Source of the DNA: Novosphingobium ginsenosidimutans
Lineage (GTDB): Bacteria; Pseudomonadota; Alphaproteobacteria; Sphingomonadales; Sphingomonadaceae
Assembly: GCF_007954425.1 (NCBI RefSeq)
Contig: NZ_CP042345.1
Location: 1,116,001 to 1,180,000, forward strand
Length of the DNA stretch: 64,000 nt
Reading direction: 5' to 3'
How positions within the stretch are numbered: position 1 is the stretch's first letter; the number at the start of each line of letters is the position of its first letter. Shown piece by piece: positions 34,947 through 42,795 of this stretch. Position numbers and translations under genes: made by a program. The notes beneath the pieces are model-generated. The model did not search any database. It was not told the DNA's origin and saw only the letters and a program-made list of their open reading frames with translations.

Positions 34947-36104
34947 ATGGCCGTGCTGCCCTTCCGTCCGACCCCCTTTTTTGCCAACAAGAACCGGGCC
35001 TTCTGGCGCCTCCAGGCGGCCGGCTGGGGCGGGGCCATGCTGCTGCGCGCGATGTCGGGCATCGCCAATGGCCTGGAACTGAGCTTCCTGGTGCTGGTGC
35101 TGATCTCCACCGTAACGGGGTTTTCGATCACGCTGATTCTCTCGGTGATCTACCGCCAGCTGATCAACCAGCGGCCGCTGATCACCTGGGGGGTGACAGC
35201 GATCGTGCTGCCGATCGCCGTGGGCTTTTACGTGTTCGTCGATGCCTGGGTTTCGGCACTCTATTACGCAGACGATGCATCGGGCGTCGCATCGCGCTTT
35301 ATCGGGCTGTTCTATATCGGCCTGACCCTGCTAGGCGCCTGGTCAGCGCTCTATTACGCAATCAACTTTTTCCTGCAGATCGAAGAGCAGAACGATCAGC
35401 TGATCCGGCTGGAAAATCAGGCGACCCAGGCGCAGCTGGCCATGCTGCGCTATCAGCTCAACCCGCACTTCCTGTTCAACACGCTGAACTCGATCTCGAC
35501 GCTGGTGCTGCTGAAACAGACCGAACCGGCCAATGCCATGCTCAGCCGGCTTTCGTCGTTTCTGCGTTACACCCTGGTCAACGAGCCGACCGGTCGCGTT
35601 ACCGTGGCGCAGGAAGTTGAAACCCTGAAGCTCTACCTTGAGATCGAGCGGATGCGGTTCGAAGAGCGGCTGCGCACCAGCTTCAAGGTCGATCCGGCAG
35701 CCGAAGCGGCGCTGCTGCCGTCACTGCTGCTTCAGCCGCTGGTCGAAAATGCGATCAAATATGCGGTCAGCCCGCAAGAAGCCGGGGCTGAGATCACCAT
35801 TACCGCGCAACTCATCGGACCCAACCTTCGCATCGTCGTCTCGGACACGGGGCCGGGATTGCAAAACACGGGGCATGACAACAGGTTTGCAGGCGTGACG
35901 TTCGACGGCGGGGAACAAGTTTCAACCGGAGTGGGCTTAGCCAACATTCGCGACCGGCTGGCTCAGGCCTACGGCGAAATGCATCGTTTCGAAACAATGG
36001 ACCCCCCCGAAGGCGGCTTCGCCGTGCTAATCGAAATCCCGTTTGAGCGGCGTGAGCCCGCCGCTGTTCCTGCCGCCCCGCGCGCACCCGCGCTGGCTGG
36101 CTGA
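34947..36104 (+). CDS. LytS-type sensor histidine kinase
   Basis: A 385-residue inner-membrane kinase from the ATG at 34947; earlier in-frame starts fall in the divergent gene. About four membrane helices lie between residues 28 and 145, then a short coiled coil (EEQNDQLIRLENQATQAQL). The His_kinase domain has the phospho-acceptor His174 in LRYQLNPHFLFNTL and a C-terminal ATPase with VVSDTGPGLQ and TGVGLANIRDRL. It has no external sensor domain, so the helices probably do the sensing. The LytTR regulator gene lies 21 bp downstream. Confidence 0.92.
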   Translation: MAVLPFRPTPFFANKNRAFWRLQAAGWGGAMLLRAMSGIANGLELSFLVLVLISTVTGFSITLILSVIYRQLINQRPLITWGVTAIVLPIAVGFYVFVDAWVSALYYADDASGVASRFIGLFYIGLTLLGAWSALYYAINFFLQIEEQNDQLIRLENQATQAQLAMLRYQLNPHFLFNTLNSISTLVLLKQTEPANAMLSRLSSFLRYTLVNEPTGRVTVAQEVETLKLYLEIERMRFEERLRTSFKVDPAAEAALLPSLLLQPLVENAIKYAVSPQEAGAEITITAQLIGPNLRIVVSDTGPGLQNTGHDNRFAGVTFDGGEQVSTGVGLANIRDRLAQAYGEMHRFETMDPPEGGFAVLIEIPFERREPAAVPAAPRAPALAG

Positions 36105-36125
36105 TCCCATTCAAGGACCGCCACC

Positions 36126-36923
36126 ATGACCATCCGCACGATCCTGGTCGATGACGAAAAACTGGCCATCCAGGGCCTGATGCTGCGCCTGCAAGCCTTC
36201 CCCGATGTCGAGATCATCGACACCTGCTCCAACGGGCGCGAGGCGATCCGCAAGATCAAGACCGAAAAGCCCGACCTGGTGTTCCTCGACATCCAGATGC
36301 CCGGCTTTGACGGCTTCAGCGTGGTCAAGGGCGTGATGGAGATCGAGCCGCCGCTGATCGTCTTCGTCACCGCCTATCAGGAGCACGCCGTCCGCGCCTT
36401 CGAGGCCAACGCGGTGAACTATCTCATGAAGCCTGTCGATGAGGACAAACTGGCCGATACGCTGGAACGCGTCCGCCAGCGCCTCGCCGAGAAGCGCTCG
36501 GCCGAAGAGGCCGAGAAGCTCAAGTCGGTCCTCGCCGAAGTGGCGCCTGATGCAATGGAAGCCATGCCTGACGAGGGCGAGCCGGCGGCTGCCCGCTATG
36601 AGCGGCTGATCAACATCAAGGACAAGGGCCAGATCTTCCGCGTCGATGTCGATTCAATCGAGCGGATCGAGGCGGCGGGCGACTACATGGTCATCTACAC
36701 CGCCGACAACAGCCTTATCCTGCGCGAGACGATGAAGGACCTCGAACGGCGGCTCGACCCGCGCGTGTTCCAGCGCGTCCACCGCTCGTGGATCGTTAAC
36801 CTCAACCAGGTCCGCCAGGTGAAGCCGCACACCAATGGCGAATGCTTCCTGGTGTTGGAAAGCGGCGCAGACGTGAAGGTGAGCCGTTCCTACCGCGACG
36901 TGGTTGCGCGGTTCGTGCACTGA
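36126..36923 (+). CDS. LytTR-family response regulator
   Basis: A 265-residue regulator. The receiver domain has the acidic pair Asp9-Asp10 (ILVDDEK), phospho-acceptor Asp55 (VFLDIQMPG) and Lys in NYLMKPVDED. A linker of about 30 acidic residues follows. The LytTR DNA-binding domain covers about 160-265 (DYMVIYTADNSLI, RVHRSWIVNLNQV, VKVSRSYRD). It works with the LytS-type kinase encoded directly upstream. Target genes are not evident; the downstream nadC is separated by a degenerate repeat. Confidence 0.93.
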   Translation: MTIRTILVDDEKLAIQGLMLRLQAFPDVEIIDTCSNGREAIRKIKTEKPDLVFLDIQMPGFDGFSVVKGVMEIEPPLIVFVTAYQEHAVRAFEANAVNYLMKPVDEDKLADTLERVRQRLAEKRSAEEAEKLKSVLAEVAPDAMEAMPDEGEPAAARYERLINIKDKGQIFRVDVDSIERIEAAGDYMVIYTADNSLILRETMKDLERRLDPRVFQRVHRSWIVNLNQVRQVKPHTNGECFLVLESGADVKVSRSYRDVVARFVH

Positions 36924-36952
36924 TCAGGCCATCTGGCTAACCGCCCGATTGA

Positions 36953-37041
36953 CCCGAGCTTGTCGAAGGGCTGCTTTTTTCTTAGCGGTGCGCGCGTGCC
37001 GCAAGTCAAAGGATGGTCCTTTGGCAGGCTCACGACGAAGG
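36953..37041. repeat. Degenerate inverted repeat between the response regulator and nadC
   Basis: The left arm (36953-36974, CCCGAGCTTGTCGAAGGGCT) and the right arm (37011-37041, GGCAGGCTCACGACGAAGG) resemble inverted copies of a GAGCTTGTCGAAGG-type repeat abundant in alphaproteobacterial intergenic DNA, but with several mismatches. The GAAGGG at the end of the right arm doubles as the ribosome site of nadC, so an old repeat may have been recruited into the leader. A T-run (36975-36980) follows the left arm. Confidence 0.6.
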
Positions 37042-37048
37042 GTTTGCG

Positions 37049-37912
37049 GTGAAACCTGGCTTCTCCCTCCCCGGCTTCGACCTTGACGCCTTCGTCCGCG
37101 CCACGCTGGATGAGGATCTCGGCCTCGGCCTGCCCGGCGGCGGTCACGACGTGACCAGCGAAAGCGTGATCCCGGCCGATGCCCGTTTTGCCGGGGTGAT
37201 GGACAGCCGCGATGCAATCACTGTCGCGGGCCTGCCGATTGCGGTCGCCTTCTTCCGCGCGCTCGATCCCGGCATGGAGATCGAGGTGCTGGTCGAAGAA
37301 GGGGCCCAGGTGCCCGCCGGCACCGACCTGATGCGCCTGTCCGGTAATGCCCGTGCCATGCTGACGGCCGAGCGCTCGGCGCTTAACACCGTGCAGCACC
37401 TTTCGGGCATCGCCACGATGACCAGGACCTATGTCGATGCCATGCAGGGGCATGCGACCTTACTCGATACCCGCAAGACCATCCCTGGGCTGCGGCACCT
37501 CGAAAAGTACGCCACCCGGATGGGTGGGGCGAAGAACCATCGCATGGGCCTCTGGGACGCGGCGATGATCAAGGACAACCATGTCCTCGTTGCCGGCGGT
37601 GTCGCGGAAGCGGTTCACCGGGCCCGGAAAGCGGGTGTGCAGGATGTGATCTGCGAGGTCGACCACCTTGACCAGATCGAACCGGCCCTGGCTGCCGGGG
37701 CCAGCCATCTGCTGCTCGACAATATGGACGTGCCGACCTTGCGCGCAGCTGTGGCGCTGATCGCCGGCCGGGTGCCGAGCGAGGCTTCGGGCGGGGTGCG
37801 GCTCGATACGATCGGCGCAATCGCGGCGACCGGCGTGACCTATGTCTCGGTCGGCCGCCTGACCCAGAGCGCCCCGGCTGCCGACATCGGGCTCGACTTT
37901 ACGCCGCTATGA
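37049..37912 (+). CDS. nadC: Nicotinate-nucleotide pyrophosphorylase (carboxylating)
   Basis: A 287-residue quinolinate phosphoribosyltransferase. I prefer the GTG at 37049 because a GAAGGG lies 6 bases upstream; an ATG at 37013 is in frame but has its Shine-Dalgarno-like bases too close. Motifs are ALNTVQHLSGIATM, LDTRKTIPGLRHLEKYA (phosphate/PRPP contacts), NHRMGLWDAAMIKDNH and a C-terminal barrel ending YVSVGRLTQSAPA. It makes nicotinate mononucleotide from quinolinate and PRPP. nadA and nadB are not in the window. Its stop overlaps the RNase T2 gene. Confidence 0.96.
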   Translation: MKPGFSLPGFDLDAFVRATLDEDLGLGLPGGGHDVTSESVIPADARFAGVMDSRDAITVAGLPIAVAFFRALDPGMEIEVLVEEGAQVPAGTDLMRLSGNARAMLTAERSALNTVQHLSGIATMTRTYVDAMQGHATLLDTRKTIPGLRHLEKYATRMGGAKNHRMGLWDAAMIKDNHVLVAGGVAEAVHRARKAGVQDVICEVDHLDQIEPALAAGASHLLLDNMDVPTLRAAVALIAGRVPSEASGGVRLDTIGAIAATGVTYVSVGRLTQSAPAADIGLDFTPL

Positions 37913-38604
37913 TCCGTGCGGCGCTGGCAGCAGTGGCGCTGATGCTGCCGCTCCCGGCGGCGGCCCAGGCCTTCCAGTGCCGCCCCCCGGCGCGGCTTTC
38001 GATGCCGCCCGCGCCCGCGCAGGGACAAGCCGTGCGCATGCCGATCGCGCGTTATACCCTCGCGGCGAGCTGGTCGCCCGAGCATTGCAAGAGCCGGGGG
38101 AGCAGCGATCCGCTGCAATGCGGCGGGAAGACCGGGCGGTTTGGTTTCGTACTCCACGGTCTTTGGCCAGAAGGCGCGGCCGGGCGCTGGCCGCAATGGT
38201 GCTCCTCCACGCCGCGCCCGACGCTGGCGCAGCTGTCAGAGAACCTCTGCATGACCCCAAGCCCGCGTCTGCTTGAGCATGCCTGGGCCAAGCATGGTTC
38301 GTGCATGGCGAAGCGGCCCGAGGCCTACTTCAAGATTGCCACGATCTTGTGGCGATCGATTCGCTGGCCGGATGCCGACCGCCTGTCTCGGCAGGGTGGA
38401 CTGACAGTTGGCGATCTGCGCAGCGCCTTCGTGGCGCGCAATCCCGATTGGCCGCGTGAAGCCATCGGTGTCGATACCAGCCGCACCGGGTGGCTGCGCG
38501 AACTGCGGCTCTGCTATGGGCTCGATTATCTGCCCAAGGCTTGTCCGCGTTACGCCTATGGCCTGCGCGATTCGGCGGCGCTGAAGATCTGGCGCGGGCT
38601 TTAA
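37909..38604 (+). CDS. Exported ribonuclease T2
   Basis: A 231-residue RNase of the T2 family, in ATGA overlap with nadC. The signal peptide is MIRAALAAVALMLPLPAAAQA. The two catalytic signatures are CAS1 FVLHGLWPEG and CAS2 EHAWAKHGSC, each with a histidine; paired cysteines suit a disulfide-stabilised exported enzyme. It would cut RNA in the periplasm through 2',3'-cyclic phosphates, salvaging nucleotides. Coupling to nadC is probably only positional. It is convergent with tadA, sharing four bases. Confidence 0.93.
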   Translation: MIRAALAAVALMLPLPAAAQAFQCRPPARLSMPPAPAQGQAVRMPIARYTLAASWSPEHCKSRGSSDPLQCGGKTGRFGFVLHGLWPEGAAGRWPQWCSSTPRPTLAQLSENLCMTPSPRLLEHAWAKHGSCMAKRPEAYFKIATILWRSIRWPDADRLSRQGGLTVGDLRSAFVARNPDWPREAIGVDTSRTGWLRELRLCYGLDYLPKACPRYAYGLRDSAALKIWRGL

Positions 38605-39056
38605 CGCCGCGACTGGAAGAACTGGCGCAAAAGCCCGGCTGCCTCCGCCTCGCCCATGCCCGTGTAGACCTCTGGCCGGTGCAGACACTGCGCCTGTTCG
38701 AATACCCGCGCGCCGTGCTCCACTGCACCGCCCTTGGGATCACTGGCGGCATAGTAGAGCTTGCCGATCCGGGCGTGGCTGATCGCGCCGGCACACATCG
38801 GGCAGGGCTCAAGCGTCACCCACAGCTCGCAACCATCGAGACGCTCGTTGCCCAACACCTGCGCCGCGGCGCGAATCGCCAGCATTTCGGCGTGGGCGGT
38901 CGGGTCGGAAAGGCCGCGCGGCTGATTGTGGGCTGCGGCGATCACCTTCCCGTCCTTGACGATCACCGCGCCAATCGGCACTTCGCCTGCAGATTCGCCC
39001 GCCTGGGCCTCCATAAGGGCCAGTTGCATCGGTTCAGGCAGGGGCCAACGGCTCAT
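38601..39056 (-). CDS. tadA: tRNA-specific adenosine deaminase TadA
   Basis: A 151-residue cytidine-deaminase-fold enzyme. The zinc site is HAEMLAIRAA (His, catalytic Glu) and LEPCPMCAGAI (two Cys). It converts wobble adenosine 34 of tRNA-Arg(ACG) to inosine. The N-terminus MSRWPLPEPMQLALMEAQ is normal for alphaproteobacterial TadA. The upstream region (255 bp to rpmB) contains the 81-bp palindrome. Confidence 0.95.
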   Translation of the reverse strand: MSRWPLPEPMQLALMEAQAGESAGEVPIGAVIVKDGKVIAAAHNQPRGLSDPTAHAEMLAIRAAAQVLGNERLDGCELWVTLEPCPMCAGAISHARIGKLYYAASDPKGGAVEHGARVFEQAQCLHRPEVYTGMGEAEAAGLLRQFFQSRR

Positions 39057-39111
39057 CTAGCCGGGCTAGATGGTAATTTTCGGTGCGGCAAGGGCATCCG
39101 CCCTTGCCTTG

Positions 39112-39192
39112 CAACACCGGCCCGCTCCCCCGGCCCGGCCACCCGACAGGATACCATATGGGTGGCTGGGCCGGGGGAGTGGGCCGGTGTTG
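39112..39192. repeat. 81-bp palindromic element, copy 1 (33-base arms)
   Basis: The left arm 39112-39144 begins CAACACCGGCCCGCTCCCCC and its inverted partner is 39160-39192, with a 15-base centre. The arms match at all but two positions, both of which become G-U pairs in RNA. The same element recurs at 57040-57121. Here it lies between the divergent starts of tadA and rpmB, upstream of the likely rpmB promoter. No target-site duplication is visible, and nothing in it codes for protein. Confidence 0.92.
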
Positions 39193-39235
39193 CCGCGCTT
39201 CTGCCGCGCAGAAGCGCCAAAAACGACGGTATGCC

Positions 39236-39264
39236 TTGACCTTTCAAGGGTGAATCGGTAAGCG
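39236..39264 (+). promoter_or_regulatory. Probable sigma-70 promoter of rpmB
   Basis: TTGACC at 39236-39241 and TAAGCG at 39259-39264 are 17 bases apart, close to the housekeeping consensus for the -35 and tolerable for the -10. The implied start is about 40 bases before the rpmB ATG. Identified by eye only. Confidence 0.5.
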
Positions 39265-39311
39265 CGCGCCTTCCCCCACACGGGTATCCATTTTTCTAAG
39301 CGAGTTTTGAC

Positions 39312-39596
39312 ATGTCCCGCATCTGCGAACTGACCGGCAAGGGTCGTCAAGTTGGCCACAACGTCAGCCACGCCAACAACAAGACCAAGCGCGTCTTCCT
39401 GCCCAACCTGCAGAACGTCACGCTGATGTCGGAAAAGCTGGACCGCAGCTTCAAGTTCCGCGTTTCGACCCACGGCCTGCGCTCGGTCGAGCACGTCGGT
39501 GGCCTCGACAACTGGCTGCTGAAGACCTCGGATACCAAGCTTTCGGCCAATGCGCTGAAGGTGAAGCGCGAACTGGTCAAGGCTCAGGCCGCCTGA
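39312..39596 (+). CDS. rpmB: 50S ribosomal protein L28
   Basis: A 94-residue L28 of the alphaproteobacterial long type. [20 protein letters not shown] at the N-terminus and [12 protein letters not shown] are diagnostic. It assembles into the large subunit near the E site. It is monocistronic: a promoter-like sequence lies upstream and a strong terminator 39 bases downstream. Codon choice is strongly biased, consistent with high expression. Confidence 0.98.
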   Translation: MSRICELTGKGRQVGHNVSHANNKTKRVFLPNLQNVTLMSEKLDRSFKFRVSTHGLRSVEHVGGLDNWLLKTSDTKLSANALKVKRELVKAQAA

Positions 39597-39634
39597 TTCG
39601 CAGCGGACCCATCGGGTCTGCACCGAAACAAGCC

Positions 39635-39667
39635 AAGGCGTCCGGTCAGCCGGGCGCCTTTTGCTTT
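39635..39667 (+). terminator. Intrinsic terminator of rpmB
   Basis: AAGGCGTCCGG, loop TCAG, then CCGGGCGCCTT followed by TTGCTTT forms a stable stem with a short T-rich tail. It overlaps the last codons and stop of the convergent phytase-like gene, so the same DNA serves as coding sequence on the other strand. Confidence 0.85.
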
Positions 39668-40683
39668 GCTTGCGATCCGCGCGGCGGCAGATCGGACAGG
39701 CGGAACTGCAAGCGCAGCAGCAGGGTCCGCTGGGTTGCGGCGTTGTTGTTGTCGCTGATCAACCAGGCGTTGAGTGTGCCATCGGGGCCCGGTTCGATCG
39801 CCAGGCCTTCATAATTCTCTTCCAGGCCTGTGCCATCCAGGCTGGCCAACATGGTCCCGCCCCAGTCCTGCCCGCGCCGGATCGTCGCCGGATCGGCCAG
39901 GACCAGCTTGGTGCCAAAGCGCGGCGGCATCGGCCAGCGCAGTTCGCGCAGCAGGATCAGAACCCGCCCATCAGGCAATTGCGCCACATCGGTAGGCCGG
40001 TAACCGGCTGGAGCCAAATAGCGGAAATGCCACGAGCGATCGGTGCCATCCGGCGCGTGGGGCAACAGGCGCCCCTGGTGTGCCGGGCCGCCCGCTTCGG
40101 CGATGACCAGGAAACGCCCATCCCTGAGCCGGGTCATGGCCTCGGGACCGCTGTTTTCCGGCCACCCGGCCAGCTCCGGAGCGGCGAAGACTTCCGGCTT
40201 GGCCTGTCCGGGAGCAGTGCGCATGAACGTGTTGCGCCGTTCCAGGGTCAGCCAGACCGCCACCCCATCTTGATCAAGCGCGGCCGCTTCCACGTCACGC
40301 GACGATTTGACGCCGGCATATTTGGGCAACAGCCGCGCTATCCGCACGGCACCGGGCTGTCCGGGCATGGGCAAGTCAAGCCGCACGCCGAAATCGCTGA
40401 ATGCGCTGAGCCGCCCTGGTCCGGAAACGACCAGCGCGGAGTACCCGCCGAAATCCCGGTTGGGACTGGACAGGTCCCAGGCGCCAGTCAGGCGGAAGGG
40501 GCCAAGGCCCGCTTGATCGCGCGTTAGGGGCAATGATACTGCGGAAACGGACTGCGTGTCGTTTGGCAAGACCGGCTCACGCAGCCAGATCACCGGGGCA
40601 AGGCCGACCAGCAGCAGGACAGTAAACAGGCGGCGCGGCATGGCGCCGGGCATGGCCTGCATGGCCCGGCGAATCAAGCGCAT
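39646..40683 (-). CDS. Esterase-like activity of phytase family protein (exported)
   Basis: A 345-residue protein from the ATG at 40683 (40641, MPRRLFTVLLL, is an alternative giving a tidier signal sequence). A hydrophobic segment near residues 17-30 is followed by a beta-propeller-like region with GGYSALVVSG, RDVEAAALDQDG and ENYEGLAIEPGPDG, and near the end LISDNNNAATQRTLLL. This matches the phytase-like 'esterase-like activity' family, of unclear biochemical function. It is divergent from the next gene and convergent with rpmB. Confidence 0.82.
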   Translation of the reverse strand: MRLIRRAMQAMPGAMPRRLFTVLLLVGLAPVIWLREPVLPNDTQSVSAVSLPLTRDQAGLGPFRLTGAWDLSSPNRDFGGYSALVVSGPGRLSAFSDFGVRLDLPMPGQPGAVRIARLLPKYAGVKSSRDVEAAALDQDGVAVWLTLERRNTFMRTAPGQAKPEVFAAPELAGWPENSGPEAMTRLRDGRFLVIAEAGGPAHQGRLLPHAPDGTDRSWHFRYLAPAGYRPTDVAQLPDGRVLILLRELRWPMPPRFGTKLVLADPATIRRGQDWGGTMLASLDGTGLEENYEGLAIEPGPDGTLNAWLISDNNNAATQRTLLLRLQFRLSDLPPRGSQAKQKAPG

Positions 40684-40751
40684 CGCCGCAATTGACCTGT
40701 GCCAGGACGGGCGGCATTGTCCTGCCATCCGCGAACGAGGAGACCGCGCCG

Positions 40752-41285
40752 ATGTTCCGCCCGACCCCTACTCTTGCCGGCCTGTGCCTGCTTGTTGCCG
40801 CGCTGCCCGCCCAGGCAAAGGACAAGCCGCTCGACGGCCCGCCGCCGGCCGTGTTCCAGGCCGTGGTTGACTGCAAGGCGCTGAGCGATCCGGCGGCGCG
40901 GCTGGCCTGCTATGACAAGGCGGTCAGCGCCATGGATGCGGCCCGTACCGCCAAGGAACTGGTGGTGACCGACCGTGCCACCGTGCGCGAAGCCAAGCGG
41001 GGGCTGTTTGGCCTGTCGCTGCCCAGCATCAAGCTGTTCGGCGGCGGCGACAACGACGATGACGAGGTGAAGGAGATCGAGAGCAAGATTTCCGCCATCC
41101 GCATGGCCAGCGATGGCTTCCCGGTCTTCACGCTGGAAGACGGTGCGCGCTGGAAGCAGACCGACGGGCGCAACACCTTCCCCAAGGCGGGCCAGAAGAT
41201 CCGCATCCGCAAGGCATCACTGGGCAGCTATGTCGCCAGCATCGATGGCCAACCCGGCGTACGGGTCATCAGGCAGGCCAATTGA
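40752..41285 (+). CDS. Exported protein of unknown function (177 aa)
   Basis: A 177-residue protein from the ATG at 40752. The signal peptide (LAGLCLLVAALPAQA) is followed by AVVDCKALSDPAARLACYDKAV, a two-cysteine motif found in many small proteobacterial periplasmic proteins. A Lys/Asp-rich linker (GGGDNDDDEVKEIESK) leads to a small beta-rich C-terminal domain (FPVFTLEDGARWKQTDG, PGVRVIRQAN). Function is unknown. It converges with the first of the four paralogous small genes, 6 bp apart. Confidence 0.75.
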   Translation: MFRPTPTLAGLCLLVAALPAQAKDKPLDGPPPAVFQAVVDCKALSDPAARLACYDKAVSAMDAARTAKELVVTDRATVREAKRGLFGLSLPSIKLFGGGDNDDDEVKEIESKISAIRMASDGFPVFTLEDGARWKQTDGRNTFPKAGQKIRIRKASLGSYVASIDGQPGVRVIRQAN

Positions 41286-41291
41286 CGCTAT

Positions 41292-41612
41292 TCAGGGTTC
41301 GTTGCGGGTCATTTGGTCGACCGGCGGGATTGATCCGCGGATCCGGTCCGCCGTGTCGCGGGCGTTTTCATTGCCATTGGCATCAAGCCGCGCCCATTCC
41401 TGGTTAGTACGGCACACCTTGGTCCGGCTGCGCTTGACGAGCGATCCGGTCTCCGCATCGCGAATGCAGCGGATGTAGTTGGGGTGATCGGGCGTCAACG
41501 TTGCGTTGTAGGCGCGGATTTCTGACGCTTTCATCAGGATCGGCCCCGTAATCACCGGTGCGGCGGCGGCAGGCGCGCTGGCCAGAACCAGGATAGTGGC
41601 AAGCAAAGACAT
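41292..41612 (-). CDS. Small exported protein, tandem paralog 4 of 4
   Basis: A 106-residue protein with a signal peptide (LLATILVLASAPAAAAP). It shares the family core: KASEIRAYNATL, HPNYIRCIRDAETGSLV, then VCRTNQEW and an acidic Asn-rich tail. The two conserved cysteines would probably form a disulfide after export. It is the last of four tandem same-strand paralogs; a one-residue insertion before the second Cys makes it the most divergent. Function is unknown and no named domain is recognised. Confidence 0.8.
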   Translation of the reverse strand: MSLLATILVLASAPAAAAPVITGPILMKASEIRAYNATLTPDHPNYIRCIRDAETGSLVKRSRTKVCRTNQEWARLDANGNENARDTADRIRGSIPPVDQMTRNEP

Positions 41613-41657
41613 CGTCCTTCTCCTCAGCTTGGCGCAGAGCCAGATGGCCCGACCGGT

Positions 41658-41975
41658 CTAATTGCTGTTTACGGCCTTGCTGCTCATTGCATCCTGAACG
41701 CGGCGCACTTCTTCGTTGCCCGCTCGGTCGGCCGCTTCCCATTGCGCGACGGTTCGGCAGCTGAAGTTGCGCGAGACCAGCGAGCCGATTGCCGCCGAAC
41801 GCACACAGCGGATGTAGTTCGGATCGGTGCGCTGCAACTTGGCATTGTGGGCGCGGATCTGAGCCTGGCTCATCTTCTTGGGATCGACGGCGGCTGGCGC
41901 TTCGAGCGTGGCCGGCACGACCACCGAAGGACCCGACACACCGATCAGCAGCGGCACTAGCAAGGAACTGAGCAT
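41658..41975 (-). CDS. Small exported protein, tandem paralog 3 of 4
   Basis: A 105-residue paralog with a signal peptide (MLSSLLVPLLIGVSG). Core: KKMSQAQIRAHNAKL, DPNYIRCVRSAAIGSLVSRN, FSCRTVAQWEAADRAGNEE. It is closest to paralog 2 (both have SCRT and ADR-GN-E), which suggests duplication from neighbour to neighbour. It is 45 bp before paralog 4 and 36 bp after paralog 2. Unknown function. Confidence 0.8.
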   Translation of the reverse strand: MLSSLLVPLLIGVSGPSVVVPATLEAPAAVDPKKMSQAQIRAHNAKLQRTDPNYIRCVRSAAIGSLVSRNFSCRTVAQWEAADRAGNEEVRRVQDAMSSKAVNSN

Positions 41976-42011
41976 TGGCGTTTTGACTCCGACTCTGTCC
42001 GGGCGCGATCG

Positions 42012-42338
42012 TCAGGGGCCAGCCCGTTCGAAGTCCCAGAACTTGCTGGCCATCTTGTCGCCGATATCGCGCGCTTCATCATTGCCAACGCGATCAGCAA
42101 TGGCCCACTGCCGGTTGGTACGGCAACTGACATTGCGTGCCACCAGTGTGCCTATGTTAGCCGATTTGACGCAGCGGATGAAGTCGGGATGCTTGCGATC
42201 AAGCTTGCTGTTATGCTCGCGGATCTGGCTGGCGCTCATTGTCTTGGGATCGGGTTCGGCCTGCAGTGCTACAGCTGCTTCGCCAACCGGGGCGGCGGCC
42301 GCACCGGACAAGAGCATGATGGCAAGGGTGGTTAGCAT
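42012..42338 (-). CDS. Small exported protein, tandem paralog 2 of 4
   Basis: A 108-residue paralog, started at the ATG at 42338 to give the signal peptide LTTLAIMLLSGAAAAP; the frame is open upstream but only over paralog 1. Core: KTMSASQIREHNSKL, HPDFIRCVKSANIGTLVARN, VSCRTNRQWAIADRVGNDE, ending KFWDFERAGP. Unknown function; 35 bp separate it from paralog 1. Confidence 0.8.
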   Translation of the reverse strand: MLTTLAIMLLSGAAAAPVGEAAVALQAEPDPKTMSASQIREHNSKLDRKHPDFIRCVKSANIGTLVARNVSCRTNRQWAIADRVGNDEARDIGDKMASKFWDFERAGP

Positions 42339-42373
42339 CCTGGGCTCCCCGGAAATGATGCGACTCCGAAAGG

Positions 42374-42670
42374 TCAGTTGCCGCTGGAGTGCGAATTGGT
42401 CGTCATGTCGCGGGCCAGCTGATCGGCCCCCGCCCGCTGAACCTTTTCCAGCACCGCCCAGCGTTCGTTGGTCCGGCACACGGGTTTGCGCCCGACCAGC
42501 GAACCGGTATCGGCCTCGCGCACGCACTTGATGAAATAGGGATCCTTGCGATCAAGCTGCTTGTTGTGCGCCCGGATCTCCGCAGCCGACATTTCAGCCG
42601 GGTTCGGCTCTGGCATTGCGGTGGCGCTGGCGGGGGCTGCGGTGAGCAGCAACGTGAAGAGAATCGACAT
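42374..42670 (-). CDS. Small exported protein, tandem paralog 1 of 4
   Basis: A 98-residue paralog with the signal peptide MSILFTLLLTAAPASATA. Core: EMSAAEIRAHNKQL, DPYFIKCVREADTGSLVGRK, PVCRTNERWAVLEKVQ. It is first in the array and lies 125 bp after the beta-hydroxylase gene on the same strand. Unknown function. Confidence 0.8.
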   Translation of the reverse strand: MSILFTLLLTAAPASATAMPEPNPAEMSAAEIRAHNKQLDRKDPYFIKCVREADTGSLVGRKPVCRTNERWAVLEKVQRAGADQLARDMTTNSHSSGN

Positions 42671-42795
42671 CCGAAACGGTTCCTATGCTGGTTCGCCGCG
42701 TGGCGGCCTGATCGTAACAGCTTATGGGCCAAGTCCGCGCCGCTCAACCCGCGCTGGACCGCCCGGCCAAGGCGTTGGTCGAAAAGTGCAGGTGG

